Counted from the stretch's first letter, positions 41,392 through 49,183 are shown. The stretch: DNA of 50,891 nucleotides from an uncultured Actinomycetales bacterium (GCA_913063435.1 CAJXYI010000016.1:1-50891), one strand, 5' to 3'. Notes: generated by a model not told the origin, from the sequence alone. Program-made: numbers and translations.

Positions 41392-42084
41392 TCAGGCAAT
41401 GATCCTCATGGGCCGGCCATGTCGATCGTGCGGGGGGTCGCCGAGAGGCCACTGATGGGCGCTTCCGCTGACGAGGCGGGCCGCACTCCACGCGCAGGCC
41501 AATGCATCCAGCGCATCGTCACCCCGAGGGATTGCCGCCTCGTCGAGATCGGCCAACCATGCGTCCAGGAGGTCCAGACGGATGCGTCGCCCCGCAGTCG
41601 TCTTCTTCGAATCCGCGACAACACCGTCACCCATCATTGCGAACGCGGCCTCGGGATGGCATTCGACGATGCGCGGATCGTCGGCGAGTTCGTCCGCCTC
41701 GGCGATCTTGCCCAGGATGTGCCAGGCCTGTTTGCTCAGCGCCTTGCCGCACACCGATCGCGATGCGTCGCAAGCGGCACGGTAATCATCGACGAACGGC
41801 AGGGTCGCGCGCACCGGTGCGGGAAACACTCGGGAACCGAACGGGCGCAGCACCTGCCGCACGAGCCGGTCGCATTCGCGGGAACCTTCGGCGTCGGGCA
41901 GCCCGATCGGGATGTCGATGGCGATGACGGCGACGTCGGAGTCGGCGATGAGTTCGGTCAATGCCGTGACAACCTCGAATCCCCGCAGGTGAGGAGTCGA
42001 TCCGATCGCCACACGCGCGGCGATCCAGCCACCAGGGCAGCCATCGACGCCCATCACGGTGGTGATGGCATCGGCTCGGGGCAT
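41392..42084 (-). CDS. DUF429 predicted RNase H-like nuclease
   Basis: This is a 230-residue protein. The N-terminal G-V-D-G-C-P-G-G-W (about residues 12-20) is the first strand of an RNase H-like fold with its acidic residue. A-I-D-I-P-I-G-L-P and the later E-C-H-P-E-A-A-F-A-M-M and D-D-A-L-D-A-L-A-C-A-W provide the other acidic positions of the family. Activity has not been shown biochemically, to my knowledge. ATG 42084 lies 6 nt after a CATCCT box. It is the first gene of a pair with the FAH-family enzyme, an odd combination. It is divergent from nei. Confidence 0.8.
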   Translation of the reverse strand: MPRADAITTVMGVDGCPGGWIAARVAIGSTPHLRGFEVVTALTELIADSDVAVIAIDIPIGLPDAEGSRECDRLVRQVLRPFGSRVFPAPVRATLPFVDDYRAACDASRSVCGKALSKQAWHILGKIAEADELADDPRIVECHPEAAFAMMGDGVVADSKKTTAGRRIRLDLLDAWLADLDEAAIPRGDDALDALACAWSAARLVSGSAHQWPLGDPPHDRHGRPMRIIA

Positions 42085-42090
42085 CACAGC

Positions 42091-42096
42091 AGGATG
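42091..42096 (-). promoter_or_regulatory. -10 box of the DUF429 gene
   Basis: CATCCT on the minus strand ends 6 nt before ATG 42084. Confidence 0.4.
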
Positions 42097-42116
42097 GCAG
42101 GTTCACGGATCGGTGG

Positions 42117-42122
42117 CAGACT
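42117..42122 (+). promoter_or_regulatory. -10 box of nei
   Basis: CAGACT ends 8 nt before GTG 42131. Confidence 0.4.
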
Positions 42123-42130
42123 CACCTGCC

Positions 42131-42940
42131 GTGCCCGAAGGTCATGTCGTCCACCGCCAGGCCCGCCGCTTGTCACGCGCCTTCGGTGGTGGCCCGGTCG
42201 AGGTGAGCAGTCCCCAGGGCCGGTTTTCTTCCGGCGCGGCATTGATCGACGGGACAACGCTGCGTCGCGGTGAGGCCTATGGCAAGCATCTGCTGCTGGC
42301 CTTCGACGATGACCGACATCTGCATGTGCACCTGGGGCTATACGGCAAGTGGACGATCGGATCCGGTGACGCGCCGGATCCGCGCGGGCAGATCCGCGTG
42401 CGGCTGATCAACGACGATCACTACGCCGATCTGCGCGGGCCGACCGCATGCGAGGTGCTCGATCCTGATCAGCGCGCGGGCCTCATCGCACGCATCGGTC
42501 CCGATCCCATCCGAAAGGATGCCGATCCCGAACGCGCATGGAATCGCGTCAGCAGAAGCCGTGCTCCCATCGGCGGCTTGCTCATGGATCAGGGTGTCTT
42601 CGCCGGTGTCGGCAACATCTATCGGGCCGAGGCGCTGTATCGCGCGGGCATCGACCCCTACCGTCCCGGGCGCGAGGTGTCGCGGGCGGAATTCGATGTG
42701 ATGTGGGACGACCTTGTCGTGCTGATGCGCGATGGAGTGCGTCGCGGGCGCATCGACACCGTGCGTGAGGAGCATTCCCCGCGTGCGACGGGTCGGGCGA
42801 AGCGACGTGACCGGCACGGGGGAGAGGTGTATGTCTATCGCCGCGAAGGGCAAGACTGTCACGTGTGCGGCGATGAGGTGGTGTGGGCCGATATGGCGGG
42901 GCGCAATCTGTTCTGGTGCCCTACCTGTCAGCCGCGCTAG
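42131..42940 (+). CDS. nei: Fpg/Nei family DNA glycosylase-AP lyase
   Basis: This is a 269-residue base-excision repair enzyme. After removal of the initiator the protein begins P-E-G-H, so P2 is the Schiff-base nucleophile and E3 the helper acid. H-L-G-L-Y-G-K-W is the void-filling region, G-V-G-N-I-Y-R-A-E-A-L-Y the helix-two-turn-helix. The C-terminal zinc finger is C-x2-C (C-H-V-C) ... C-x2-C (C-P-T-C-Q). It removes oxidised pyrimidines or purines; the P-E-G-H start and finger place it with actinobacterial Nei enzymes (Rv2464c by position). GTG 42131 is fixed by the need for Pro at position 2. Its 3' end overlaps the DUF3159 gene by 20 bp. Confidence 0.94.
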   Translation: MPEGHVVHRQARRLSRAFGGGPVEVSSPQGRFSSGAALIDGTTLRRGEAYGKHLLLAFDDDRHLHVHLGLYGKWTIGSGDAPDPRGQIRVRLINDDHYADLRGPTACEVLDPDQRAGLIARIGPDPIRKDADPERAWNRVSRSRAPIGGLLMDQGVFAGVGNIYRAEALYRAGIDPYRPGREVSRAEFDVMWDDLVVLMRDGVRRGRIDTVREEHSPRATGRAKRRDRHGGEVYVYRREGQDCHVCGDEVVWADMAGRNLFWCPTCQPR

Positions 42941-43601
42941 TTTCGGGAGGCACTCGCGGGTGTCGGATTCCGGGATGTTCGGGAGGCAGGGTGCGCTTCA
43001 TCACCCACCACGAACCAGCGACGGTGATCGCGACCAGTCCGTAGAACAGGAAGGGTGTCGCGCCCAGCCAGGCGAGTTGGCCGGCGGCGATGAGCGGCAC
43101 CTGGATCGCCGCGCGCACCAGACTCAAGACGACCCACAGCCACGTCGCCCGCGAATAGCCGCGCAGCAGATCCGGATCCTGGCGCCAGCGCATTCCGGTG
43201 CCCAGTAGCGGCCCGACGATGATCCCGATCAGGGGGCGTTTGATGAAGATCGACACGGCGAAGGCGATCGCACTGAGGATGTTGGCCAGCACCCGCACCT
43301 GGAAGAACCCGAGCGGATCATCGCTGTAGGCCGCCCAGAGTGCGGCGACCGCGACCCCGAGCAATCCGGCGAGCACCCGAACGGGGCGTTCCCCGCGGCG
43401 AACCTTGACCAGCGCGAGCACAGCGGCCACCCCGAGGGCGACCCCCACGGCGACGGCGAGGTTATTGCCGGAGGCGAAATAGGCGAGCACGAACAGCACC
43501 GTGGGAGCCATCGACTCCACGAACCCCCACGGACCGCCCATGAGGACATTCAGGGGATGGCGGTCATCGATCGGCGGGTTCGGCTCCCGACTGTCGGCCA
43601 T
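42921..43601 (-). CDS. DUF3159 membrane protein
   Basis: This is a 226-residue membrane protein with about six hydrophobic helices (around residues 28-48, 52-66, 75-90, 102-130, 150-170 and 182-200). L-M-G-G-P-W-G-F-V-E-S-M-A-P-T-V-L-F near the N-terminus and F-I-K-R-P-L-I-G-I-I-V-G, then W-R-Q-D-P-D-L-L-R-G-Y-S-R-A-T-W, are the recognisable DUF3159 segments. Function is unknown; the fold is often compared with intracellular septation-like proteins. ATG 43601 lies 7 nt after a TAGGCT box. An iron-box-like site sits just upstream of that box, shared with the divergent VKOR gene, which hints at iron- or redox-linked expression. Confidence 0.85.
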   Translation of the reverse strand: MADSREPNPPIDDRHPLNVLMGGPWGFVESMAPTVLFVLAYFASGNNLAVAVGVALGVAAVLALVKVRRGERPVRVLAGLLGVAVAALWAAYSDDPLGFFQVRVLANILSAIAFAVSIFIKRPLIGIIVGPLLGTGMRWRQDPDLLRGYSRATWLWVVLSLVRAAIQVPLIAAGQLAWLGATPFLFYGLVAITVAGSWWVMKRTLPPEHPGIRHPRVPPETSAADR

Positions 43602-43608
43602 GCCTTCC

Positions 43609-43614
43609 AGCCTA
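43609..43614 (-). promoter_or_regulatory. -10 box of the DUF3159 gene
   Basis: TAGGCT on the minus strand ends 7 nt before ATG 43601. Confidence 0.5.
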
Positions 43615-43624
43615 TCGGCGCGAC

Positions 43625-43643
43625 TTAGGTAAGCCTCACCCGT
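43625..43643. promoter_or_regulatory. DtxR/IdeR-like iron box between divergent promoters
   Basis: TTAGGTAAGCCTCACCCGT agrees with the DtxR/IdeR consensus (TTAGGTTAGSCTAACCTAA) at 14 of 19 positions, including the whole left half TTAGGT and the ACC of the right half. It begins 10 bp from the DUF3159 -10 box and reaches the first base of the VKOR -10 box, so a bound iron regulator would block both. Confidence 0.6.
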
Positions 43644-43648
43644 ACTCT
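43643..43648 (+). promoter_or_regulatory. -10 box of the VKOR gene
   Basis: TACTCT ends 7 nt before ATG 43656. Confidence 0.5.
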
Positions 43649-43655
43649 TGTCGGT

Positions 43656-44309
43656 ATGAGCGCCGACGTCGTGGACCCCGAGCTCGCCGGAGAAGGCGAG
43701 GTCGAGTTCGACGAGCTTCGTGCGAACCGATCCCGCCGCCTCGATCTGGTGACCGCGATCCTCATGGTCGCCGGTGGGGCGCTCGGTCTGCTCGCGGCGT
43801 TCCAACTGACGCTGGAGAAGGTGCGCGTCCTGGCCGACCCCGACTACGTCCCCGGCTGCGATCTCAACCCGGTGCTCTCGTGTGGATCGGTCATCGTCAC
43901 CCCGCAGGCGGAGGTGTTCGGGTTCCCCAATCCGGTGCTCGGGCTGATCGGCTTCACCGTGGTGATCACGCTCGGGGTGCTCATGCTGGCGCGGGTGAGC
44001 CTGCCCCGCTGGGTGTGGGTGGGGTTGAACATCGGCGCGCTCGCCGGGTTCGCGTTCGTGCAGTGGCTGGTGTGGCAGAGCCTGTATTCGATCGGTTCGC
44101 TATGTCCGTGGTGCATGGTCGTGTGGGCGGTGACGGTGCCGATCTTCGTCTGGGTCACCGCGAGCAACCTCGCCGCAGGCCGCCTCGGTGTGCAGGGCGC
44201 GGTCGTCGATGCGGTGGTGAGCCTGCGCGGCCTGATCCTGGCAGCCTGGTTCGTGATCCTCGCCGGATTGATCTTCGTGCGCTGGCAGGATTTCTGGCTC
44301 GGCGCCTGA
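43656..44309 (+). CDS. Vitamin K epoxide reductase (VKOR) family protein
   Basis: This is a 217-residue integral membrane protein with five hydrophobic helices after a 28-residue acidic cytoplasmic N-terminus. The loop cysteines are C68 and C76 (G-C-D-L-N-P-V-L-S-C-G-S-V) and the redox centre C150-P-W-C153 is in the fourth helix, as in mycobacterial VKOR. It reoxidises extracytoplasmic DsbA-like proteins by passing electrons to menaquinone, and so drives disulfide formation in exported proteins. There is no fused thioredoxin domain. Several exported proteins in this window have even cysteine counts and would be clients. It converges on the LysE gene with 15 nt between stops. Confidence 0.93.
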   Translation: MSADVVDPELAGEGEVEFDELRANRSRRLDLVTAILMVAGGALGLLAAFQLTLEKVRVLADPDYVPGCDLNPVLSCGSVIVTPQAEVFGFPNPVLGLIGFTVVITLGVLMLARVSLPRWVWVGLNIGALAGFAFVQWLVWQSLYSIGSLCPWCMVVWAVTVPIFVWVTASNLAAGRLGVQGAVVDAVVSLRGLILAAWFVILAGLIFVRWQDFWLGA

Positions 44310-44324
44310 GCCGGTCCGTGTCGA

Positions 44325-44993
44325 TCAGGCCAGCAGCGCCTGGATTCCGGTGATGGCCAACGCGATGGCGATCACCGCCAGCATGACCGCGACACCGGCG
44401 AGGATGAGTCGGTAGCCGCGGGTGCTCAGCCGATGTCGACCTGCCGCCAAGGCGAACACGAGCAGCGCCTTGCTGCCGACGATCGCGATGTAGAAGGCGA
44501 TGAGGAATCCGACCGCCAGACTGACCGAGTCGGATGCGAAGGCGACGAGTATCGGCGCCCCCGCACTGATCCAGAACAACCACGGTGCGGGATTGAGCAC
44601 ATTGACCGCTGCGGCCTGCAGAAGCGGTGATCGGGTCAGGTTCGCCAGCCGATGGGAGCCGACCCTGTCCGCTCGGGTGTCGGGAGTCGTGCGCAGATCG
44701 GCGACGTCGGCCACGCGAGCAGCACGGGCGTTCTCAAGTGCGAACCAGCCGATGACCACGGCCCCGATGAGTGACAGTCCGGCGACAGCGGTAGCGGGCA
44801 ATTGACTGACGACGGTGACGGTCAGCGCGATGATGAGGGTGTCGGTGACCAGCGGCGCCATCGCGACAGCCAGCCCGGATCGCAATCCGTAGCGCAAGGT
44901 GGTGGCGATGGCGAGTGCCAGGAGTGGACCGGGTGAGACCCCCGAGCCCAATCCGAGCGCGAGCCCAGCCAGCACCGCCTCCACGGGGAGCAT
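44325..44993 (-). CDS. LysE/RhtB family amino-acid exporter
   Basis: This is a 222-residue inner-membrane protein with six hydrophobic helices. The family mark G-x-G-S-G-V-S-P-G-P (residues about 14-23) lies in the first helix, and N-P-A-P-W-L-F-W (about 136-143) in the middle. A hydrophilic loop of about 35 residues follows the third helix. Relatives export lysine, threonine, homoserine or other small solutes; the substrate cannot be read. ATG 44993 has GGAGG 10 nt upstream, somewhat far. It is divergent from the glutathione peroxidase gene. Confidence 0.85.
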   Translation of the reverse strand: MLPVEAVLAGLALGLGSGVSPGPLLALAIATTLRYGLRSGLAVAMAPLVTDTLIIALTVTVVSQLPATAVAGLSLIGAVVIGWFALENARAARVADVADLRTTPDTRADRVGSHRLANLTRSPLLQAAAVNVLNPAPWLFWISAGAPILVAFASDSVSLAVGFLIAFYIAIVGSKALLVFALAAGRHRLSTRGYRLILAGVAVMLAVIAIALAITGIQALLA

Positions 44994-45051
44994 CTTGACA
45001 GGTCCTCCCCGTCAGCTCGCCCCTGCGAATGTGCGACGAGCCAGGATGGAC

Positions 45052-45057
45052 CACACT
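45052..45057 (+). promoter_or_regulatory. -10 box of the glutathione peroxidase gene
   Basis: CACACT ends 6 nt before ATG 45064. Confidence 0.45.
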
Positions 45058-45063
45058 GGTGGC

Positions 45064-45567
45064 ATGGCTGAAACGGATTCCCTGTACACGCTGTCCTTCA
45101 CCACGAACGACGGAAAGCCGGTATCACTGTCGGACTTCGAGGGAAAGCCGGTCTTGATCGTGAACACGGCCAGCAAGTGCGGCTTCACCCCGCAGTACGA
45201 AGGTCTGCAGGAACTGCACGAGCAATACGCCGATAAGGGGCTTGTCGTGCTCGGGTTCCCGTGCGATCAATTCGCCCACCAGGAGCCGGGCGACGATGAG
45301 CAGATCGCACAGTTCTGCAGCGTCAACTACGGGGTCACGTTCCCGCTCTCGACGAAGATCGATGTCAATGGAAAGAACACCCATCCGGTGTTCAGTTTCG
45401 TCAAGAAGCAGGCCAAGAGCGGACTCGGATCGATGGTGAAATGGAACTTCACGAAGTTCCTCGTCGCTCCCGATGGACGCACCGTGAAGCGGTATTCGCC
45501 GCAGACGAAGCCTGACGCCCTGCGCGATGACATCGAGTCGGTACTCGCCGAGCAAACTGATCAGTGA
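45064..45567 (+). CDS. Glutathione peroxidase-family thiol peroxidase
   Basis: This is a 167-residue cytosolic peroxidase. The peroxidatic residue is cysteine C39 (N-T-A-S-K-C-G-F-T), not selenocysteine. Q73 (F-A-H-Q-E-P) and the W-N-F-T-K-F tract supply the rest of the tetrad. C85 in Q-F-C-S-V-N-Y-G matches the resolving cysteine of thioredoxin-dependent members, so the enzyme most likely uses thioredoxin instead of glutathione, which actinobacteria lack. It reduces hydrogen peroxide and lipid hydroperoxides. Its TGA overlaps the GTG of the aldo/keto reductase gene, so the two are translated together. Confidence 0.93.
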   Translation: MAETDSLYTLSFTTNDGKPVSLSDFEGKPVLIVNTASKCGFTPQYEGLQELHEQYADKGLVVLGFPCDQFAHQEPGDDEQIAQFCSVNYGVTFPLSTKIDVNGKNTHPVFSFVKKQAKSGLGSMVKWNFTKFLVAPDGRTVKRYSPQTKPDALRDDIESVLAEQTDQ

Positions 45568-46535
45568 CGACCACGCTCGCGTCGATGCCGCGGCGATGGT
45601 GCGGTCCACTCGAGGTCGGCGCTATCGGACTCGGGTGCATGCCGATGTCGTGGGGCTACTCGGTCGACGAGGCTGATGATGGCCAGATCCGCGAGACGCT
45701 GCATCGCGCCATCGAACTGGGCGTGACGCTTCTGGACACCGCCGACGTTTACGGCCCCTATACGAATGAGGAGATCATCGGGCGGTTCGTGGTGGCAGAA
45801 GGTCTGCGGGATCGAGTGCAGATCGCGACGAAGGTGGGGCTGACCCCGATCGACACAACCACCTATGGCCGAGATGGAAGCCCCGAGCATGTACGCAGCG
45901 CGTGCGACGCGTCGTTGAGACGGTTGGGTGTCGAGGAGATCGACCTGTATCAACTGCATCGCATCGATCCGCAGGTGCCGGTCGAGGAAACCTGGGGCGC
46001 GATGGCGGATCTCGTCACGGCAGGCAAGGTGCGCCATCTGGGGATGTCGGAGGTTTCGGTCGAGGAGGTCCAGCGAGCAGCAACTGTCCACCCTGTGGCG
46101 ACGGTGCAGTGCGAGGTGTCGATCTGGACGCGCGACAACATCGATGACGGGGTTGTCGGGTACTGCGGAGAAAGCGGCATCGGGATCCTGGCGTATTCCC
46201 CTCTGGGCCGTGGATTCCTCACCGGTTCATTGACTGCCGATCAGATCAAGGAGGGGGATTTCCGCAGCGCCAACCCGAGATTCACGACTGAGGCGATGCG
46301 GGCGAATACCGCGATCGTCGACGGTGTGAAAGCGATCGCACAACGTCATGGTGCGACTTCGGCGCAGATCGCGCTCGCGTGGGTGCTGGCACAGGGCGAA
46401 CATGTGGTCCCGATTCCCGGGACGAAACGCCCGCACTGGGTCGAACAGAACGCTGCGGCCGTCGATGTCCAACTCACTACTGCGGACCTTGCGCAGATCG
46501 AGGATCTGCCGGCATCCGTGGCGCCCCGCTATTGA
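45564..46535 (+). CDS. Aldo/keto reductase
   Basis: This is a 323-residue NADPH-dependent reductase. G-L-G-C-M-P-M-S-W near residues 21-29, D-T-A-D-V-Y-G-P-Y with catalytic Asp and Tyr, K in A-T-K-V-G and H in Q-L-H-R-I-D form the AKR tetrad. I-L-A-Y-S-P-L-G-R-G-F-L-T-G and I-P-G-T-K-R are the cofactor segments, the latter contacting the NADPH phosphate. It reduces aldehydes and ketones, possibly products of lipid peroxidation given its overlap (GTGA) with the peroxidase gene. Length is normal. The substrate is not visible. Confidence 0.93.
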   Translation: MTTTLASMPRRWCGPLEVGAIGLGCMPMSWGYSVDEADDGQIRETLHRAIELGVTLLDTADVYGPYTNEEIIGRFVVAEGLRDRVQIATKVGLTPIDTTTYGRDGSPEHVRSACDASLRRLGVEEIDLYQLHRIDPQVPVEETWGAMADLVTAGKVRHLGMSEVSVEEVQRAATVHPVATVQCEVSIWTRDNIDDGVVGYCGESGIGILAYSPLGRGFLTGSLTADQIKEGDFRSANPRFTTEAMRANTAIVDGVKAIAQRHGATSAQIALAWVLAQGEHVVPIPGTKRPHWVEQNAAAVDVQLTTADLAQIEDLPASVAPRY

Positions 46536-46579
46536 TGGGTGTCATGGATTGATGGATGGCGTGGCCGGTGAGCGCCTCG

Positions 46580-46951
46580 TCAGTCGACGGTGACCAGGGG
46601 TTCATGCTCGAAGACCCAATCCGAGATCGCCGATCGGGATAGCAGCCGATCACCGCACGCGCAGCCGACGGGGATCGCATCATCGAGCGCGGGATCACCG
46701 GTCGGTAGCAGGATGTCGTGCCACAGCGTCGGCTCGTCGACGCCGTGAGGGTCACTGTGCAGGTCCCGACGGCCATGGGACCTGCGGTTGAGATGCGTTT
46801 CGATGACCGGGCCGTCCGGGGTTTGGAAGACACGACCGAGGTGGTGGCTTCGCGGGCATTGGATCGTCATCACCTCCGTGGCTTCATCGGATTCCGCGAG
46901 TTCGCGCGCTCGAGCGTTGCGTTCGGCCTGCATCCCTTGAGATTCCTTCAC
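46580..46951 (-). CDS. Small conserved protein with cysteine pair motif
   Basis: This is a 123-residue protein of unknown function. The cysteines lie in T-I-Q-C-P-R-S-H-H-L-G-R-V-F and P-V-G-C-A-C-G-D-R-L, so three cysteines and two histidines could form a zinc site. A charged N-terminal helix (Q-A-E-R-N-A-R-A-R-E-L-A) precedes it. GTG 46951 is chosen since a TAGCGT box ends 7 nt upstream; ATG 46933 is an alternative. A competing 118-residue frame (46477-46833) shows no such pattern. It is convergent with the aldo/keto reductase gene and divergent from none. Confidence 0.6.
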   Translation of the reverse strand: MKESQGMQAERNARARELAESDEATEVMTIQCPRSHHLGRVFQTPDGPVIETHLNRRSHGRRDLHSDPHGVDEPTLWHDILLPTGDPALDDAIPVGCACGDRLLSRSAISDWVFEHEPLVTVD

Positions 46952-46958
46952 CGAGACG

Positions 46959-46964
46959 ACGCTA
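46959..46964 (-). promoter_or_regulatory. -10 box of the small cysteine protein gene
   Basis: TAGCGT on the minus strand ends 7 nt before GTG 46951. Confidence 0.4.
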
Positions 46965-47014
46965 GGCCGCCACAGCGCAGGCAGCCATCACGCAGGTGTT
47001 CCCTGACCGGTCCA

Positions 47015-48328
47015 TCAGGAATCGGCGAAGCCGGGCAACCAGGTTTCCAATGTCGAACGCATCGGGACTTTCGCATCGAGTTGGCACATCACCGCGATCC
47101 CACCGAGCAGCACCCGGTGGATGAGCACGAATTCGGCAGGAAGGTTCAGCTTGAACGCCAGTGATGCCTGCGGACTGGTGATATCGGCGTAGCGGGTGAA
47201 CTGTCCGCGCAGCCAGTCGCGGCTGAAATGGAAGACTTCCTGGCGGGTGGGATCCACCAGCGGTTCGAAGTATTCGACGACGTGATCGGGTTCGATATCG
47301 ATGTCGGGTTTGATGAAGCCCAACTCGCGCAGGCCCGCCACTACTTCTTCGGCACGGTGGTCCTGGGCCAGTCTCAGGATCCGCCCGAGATCAGCAGGGA
47401 TACCGGTCGGGAATCGCCCCACCGCGCCGAAATCGACGACACCCAATCGACCATCGGGTGTCATCCGGTAGTTGCCCGGATGCGGATCTGCGTGCAGGAG
47501 CGATGCGCGTGCGGGACCTTCCAGGAGGAACCGTGCATACAGCGTGCCCATCAAGTTGCGCTCCTGGGCAGTGCCATCGGCGATGACGGTCGACAGCGCT
47601 CGTCCCTCGATCCACTCCGACACCAGCACGTGCGGGCCGGCGACGAGCACGTGCGGAATCGCGAATTCCCGGTCACCCTCGAACGCGTTGGCGAAAGTCC
47701 GTTGGTTCTCGGCTTCCTGCAGATAATCCAGTTCCTCGACCGCTCGAGCGCGCACTTCCTCGACGAGTGGGCGCAGTTCGAAGCCGGGCAGCATGGGTGC
47801 GAGCATCTTGCTCATCCGCACCATCTGGTCGAGATCGCTCATCAAGGCTTTGTCCGCACCGGGGTACTGCAACTTCACCGCGACCTCGCGCCCGTCGTGC
47901 CACACCGCACGATGCACCTGACCGATGGATGCTGCCGCAGCGGGACGATCGGAGAACTCGACGAACTTCGATCGCCAGTCAGTGCCGAGTTCTTCGGTCA
48001 TGATCGCCCGCACCTGGGCCTGCGGCATGGGTGGTGCGGCGTCTTGCAACCGTGCCAGGGTGGCGCGGTAGGGACCTGCGATCTCCTCGGGAAGGCCGGC
48101 TTCGAAGATGCTCATCGCCTGACCGACCTTCATGGCCCCGCCCTTGAGTTCGCCGAGGACGGCGAACACCTGCTCCGCGGTGCGCCGAGCGACCTCGGCG
48201 CTGACGACCTCGGCTGGACGACCGCCGATGCGCTTGCCGAAGCCCCACGCGGTCCGCCCGGCGAAGCTCACCGGTAGCGCTGCGAGTTTGGCGCCGCGAG
48301 TGATGGCCTTACGCGGAATATCGGGCAT
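47015..48328 (-). CDS. ABC1 (AarF/UbiB/ADCK) atypical kinase, second copy
   Basis: This is a 437-residue ABC1-family protein. The K-x-G-Q motif is K67-V-G-Q70 (then A-M-S-I-F-E-A-G-L-P), with A-A-S-I-G-Q-V-H-R-A as the alanine-rich loop, V-A-V-K-L-Q-Y-P, E-E-L-D-Y, H-A-D-P-H-P-G-N and V-D-F-G-A. It is clearly paralogous to the copy at 24666 but more like Rv3197 of M. tuberculosis, a member said to bind macrolides. Its gene neighbours differ, so the two copies probably have separate partners. ATG 48328 lies 6 nt after a CACAAT box and is preferred over the upstream frame. Confidence 0.9.
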   Translation of the reverse strand: MPDIPRKAITRGAKLAALPVSFAGRTAWGFGKRIGGRPAEVVSAEVARRTAEQVFAVLGELKGGAMKVGQAMSIFEAGLPEEIAGPYRATLARLQDAAPPMPQAQVRAIMTEELGTDWRSKFVEFSDRPAAAASIGQVHRAVWHDGREVAVKLQYPGADKALMSDLDQMVRMSKMLAPMLPGFELRPLVEEVRARAVEELDYLQEAENQRTFANAFEGDREFAIPHVLVAGPHVLVSEWIEGRALSTVIADGTAQERNLMGTLYARFLLEGPARASLLHADPHPGNYRMTPDGRLGVVDFGAVGRFPTGIPADLGRILRLAQDHRAEEVVAGLRELGFIKPDIDIEPDHVVEYFEPLVDPTRQEVFHFSRDWLRGQFTRYADITSPQASLAFKLNLPAEFVLIHRVLLGGIAVMCQLDAKVPMRSTLETWLPGFADS

Positions 48329-48334
48329 GCGTCC

Positions 48335-48340
48335 ATTGTG
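48335..48340 (-). promoter_or_regulatory. -10 box of the second ABC1 kinase gene
   Basis: CACAAT on the minus strand ends 6 nt before ATG 48328. The divergent membrane-protein gene has the same hexamer. Confidence 0.45.
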
Positions 48341-48368
48341 TCCCGTCCCGAATCCTCCGGCCGATCGG

Positions 48369-48374
48369 CACAAT
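48369..48374 (+). promoter_or_regulatory. -10 box of the multi-spanning membrane protein gene
   Basis: CACAAT ends 7 nt before GTG 48382, which argues for that start rather than ATG 48373. Confidence 0.45.
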
Positions 48375-48381
48375 GGCGGGC

Positions 48382-49131
48382 GTGGACATGACCGCGACCG
48401 AGTGGGCAATCGCCACCGGTCTCGCGCTGACCCTGGTGATCGTGCATCTCATCGCACCACGCGTGGCACGCCTTCCCGGCCTGGCTCAGGAACGACTCGC
48501 CTCTGTCGGGGGAGGTGTGGCCGTCGCATACGTGTTCGTGCAACTGCTGCCCGAACTCGCCGATGGTGGTCGATCTCTCACCGATCTCCCGATCGCCGAC
48601 TACGCACCCACGCCCATCGTCGAATCGGGGCTGTTTCTGATCGCGCTCATCGGAATGCTGGTGATCTATTCCCTCGATGTCGTGGCCGACAGCGGGCATG
48701 GGTCGTCACGATGGCTGTATCGCGTGCACATGACGGCGTTCGCGTTGATCAACGTGATCTACGCCTACACGATGCCGTCACTGCTGACGACCGGGATCGA
48801 CTATGCGGTGCTGTTCACCGTTGCGATCGCCGCACATACGTTGCTCGTCGATCGCACCCTGGCTCGTGCGCACCCCGATCTGTTCCGGCACGAGGATCGT
48901 TGGATCGGGATCCTCGGCGTGGTCGCCGGTTTCGCCCTCGCCGCCGTGTTCCCTCCGGTGGAGGAGTTGACTCTCGCGGTGACCACCGCGCTGCTCGGCG
49001 GCGGACTGCTGATGACGACCTTCCGTGAGGAACTCCCTGTGGCGTCGAAGGCCCGACTGCTGTGGCTGCTCGGTGGGGCTGCGGTGATGACGGCCCTGCT
49101 GCTGACCGCGGTGACCGTCAGCGGGCACTAG
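48382..49131 (+). CDS. Multi-spanning membrane protein, unknown function
   Basis: This is a 249-residue integral membrane protein with about seven hydrophobic helices. G-G-G-V-A-V-A-Y-V-F-V-Q-L-L-P-E-L (about residues 42-58) recalls the A-Y-V-F-x-x-L-L-P-E helix of ZIP-like transporters and related uncharacterised proteins. Histidines that could bind metal are few (H22, H105 region, H115 region), so transporter function is only a possibility. No signal peptide is present beyond the first helix. It is divergent from the second ABC1 kinase, 53 nt apart, and downstream is the PepSY gene with its own promoter. Confidence 0.7.
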   Translation: MDMTATEWAIATGLALTLVIVHLIAPRVARLPGLAQERLASVGGGVAVAYVFVQLLPELADGGRSLTDLPIADYAPTPIVESGLFLIALIGMLVIYSLDVVADSGHGSSRWLYRVHMTAFALINVIYAYTMPSLLTTGIDYAVLFTVAIAAHTLLVDRTLARAHPDLFRHEDRWIGILGVVAGFALAAVFPPVEELTLAVTTALLGGGLLMTTFREELPVASKARLLWLLGGAAVMTALLLTAVTVSGH

Positions 49132-49165
49132 CGATGCGCACCGGCTCCAATCAGAGCGCTCCGAG

Positions 49166-49183
49166 GATGAGGGGAATCTCATC
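49166..49183. promoter_or_regulatory. Inverted repeat GATGAG-N6-CTCATC
   Basis: A perfect 6-bp inverted repeat (49166-49171 and 49178-49183) overlaps the first of the 11-bp-phased repeats upstream of the PepSY lipoprotein. It may be part of the same operator. Confidence 0.35.

Noticed and set aside
45064-45567. Selenocysteine in the glutathione peroxidase
   Set aside because: The peroxidatic position is a normal cysteine codon and no in-frame TGA occurs.
46477-46833. A 118-codon minus-strand frame competing with the small cysteine protein
   Set aside because: It is low in pattern, overlaps the aldo/keto reductase end and has no upstream signal.
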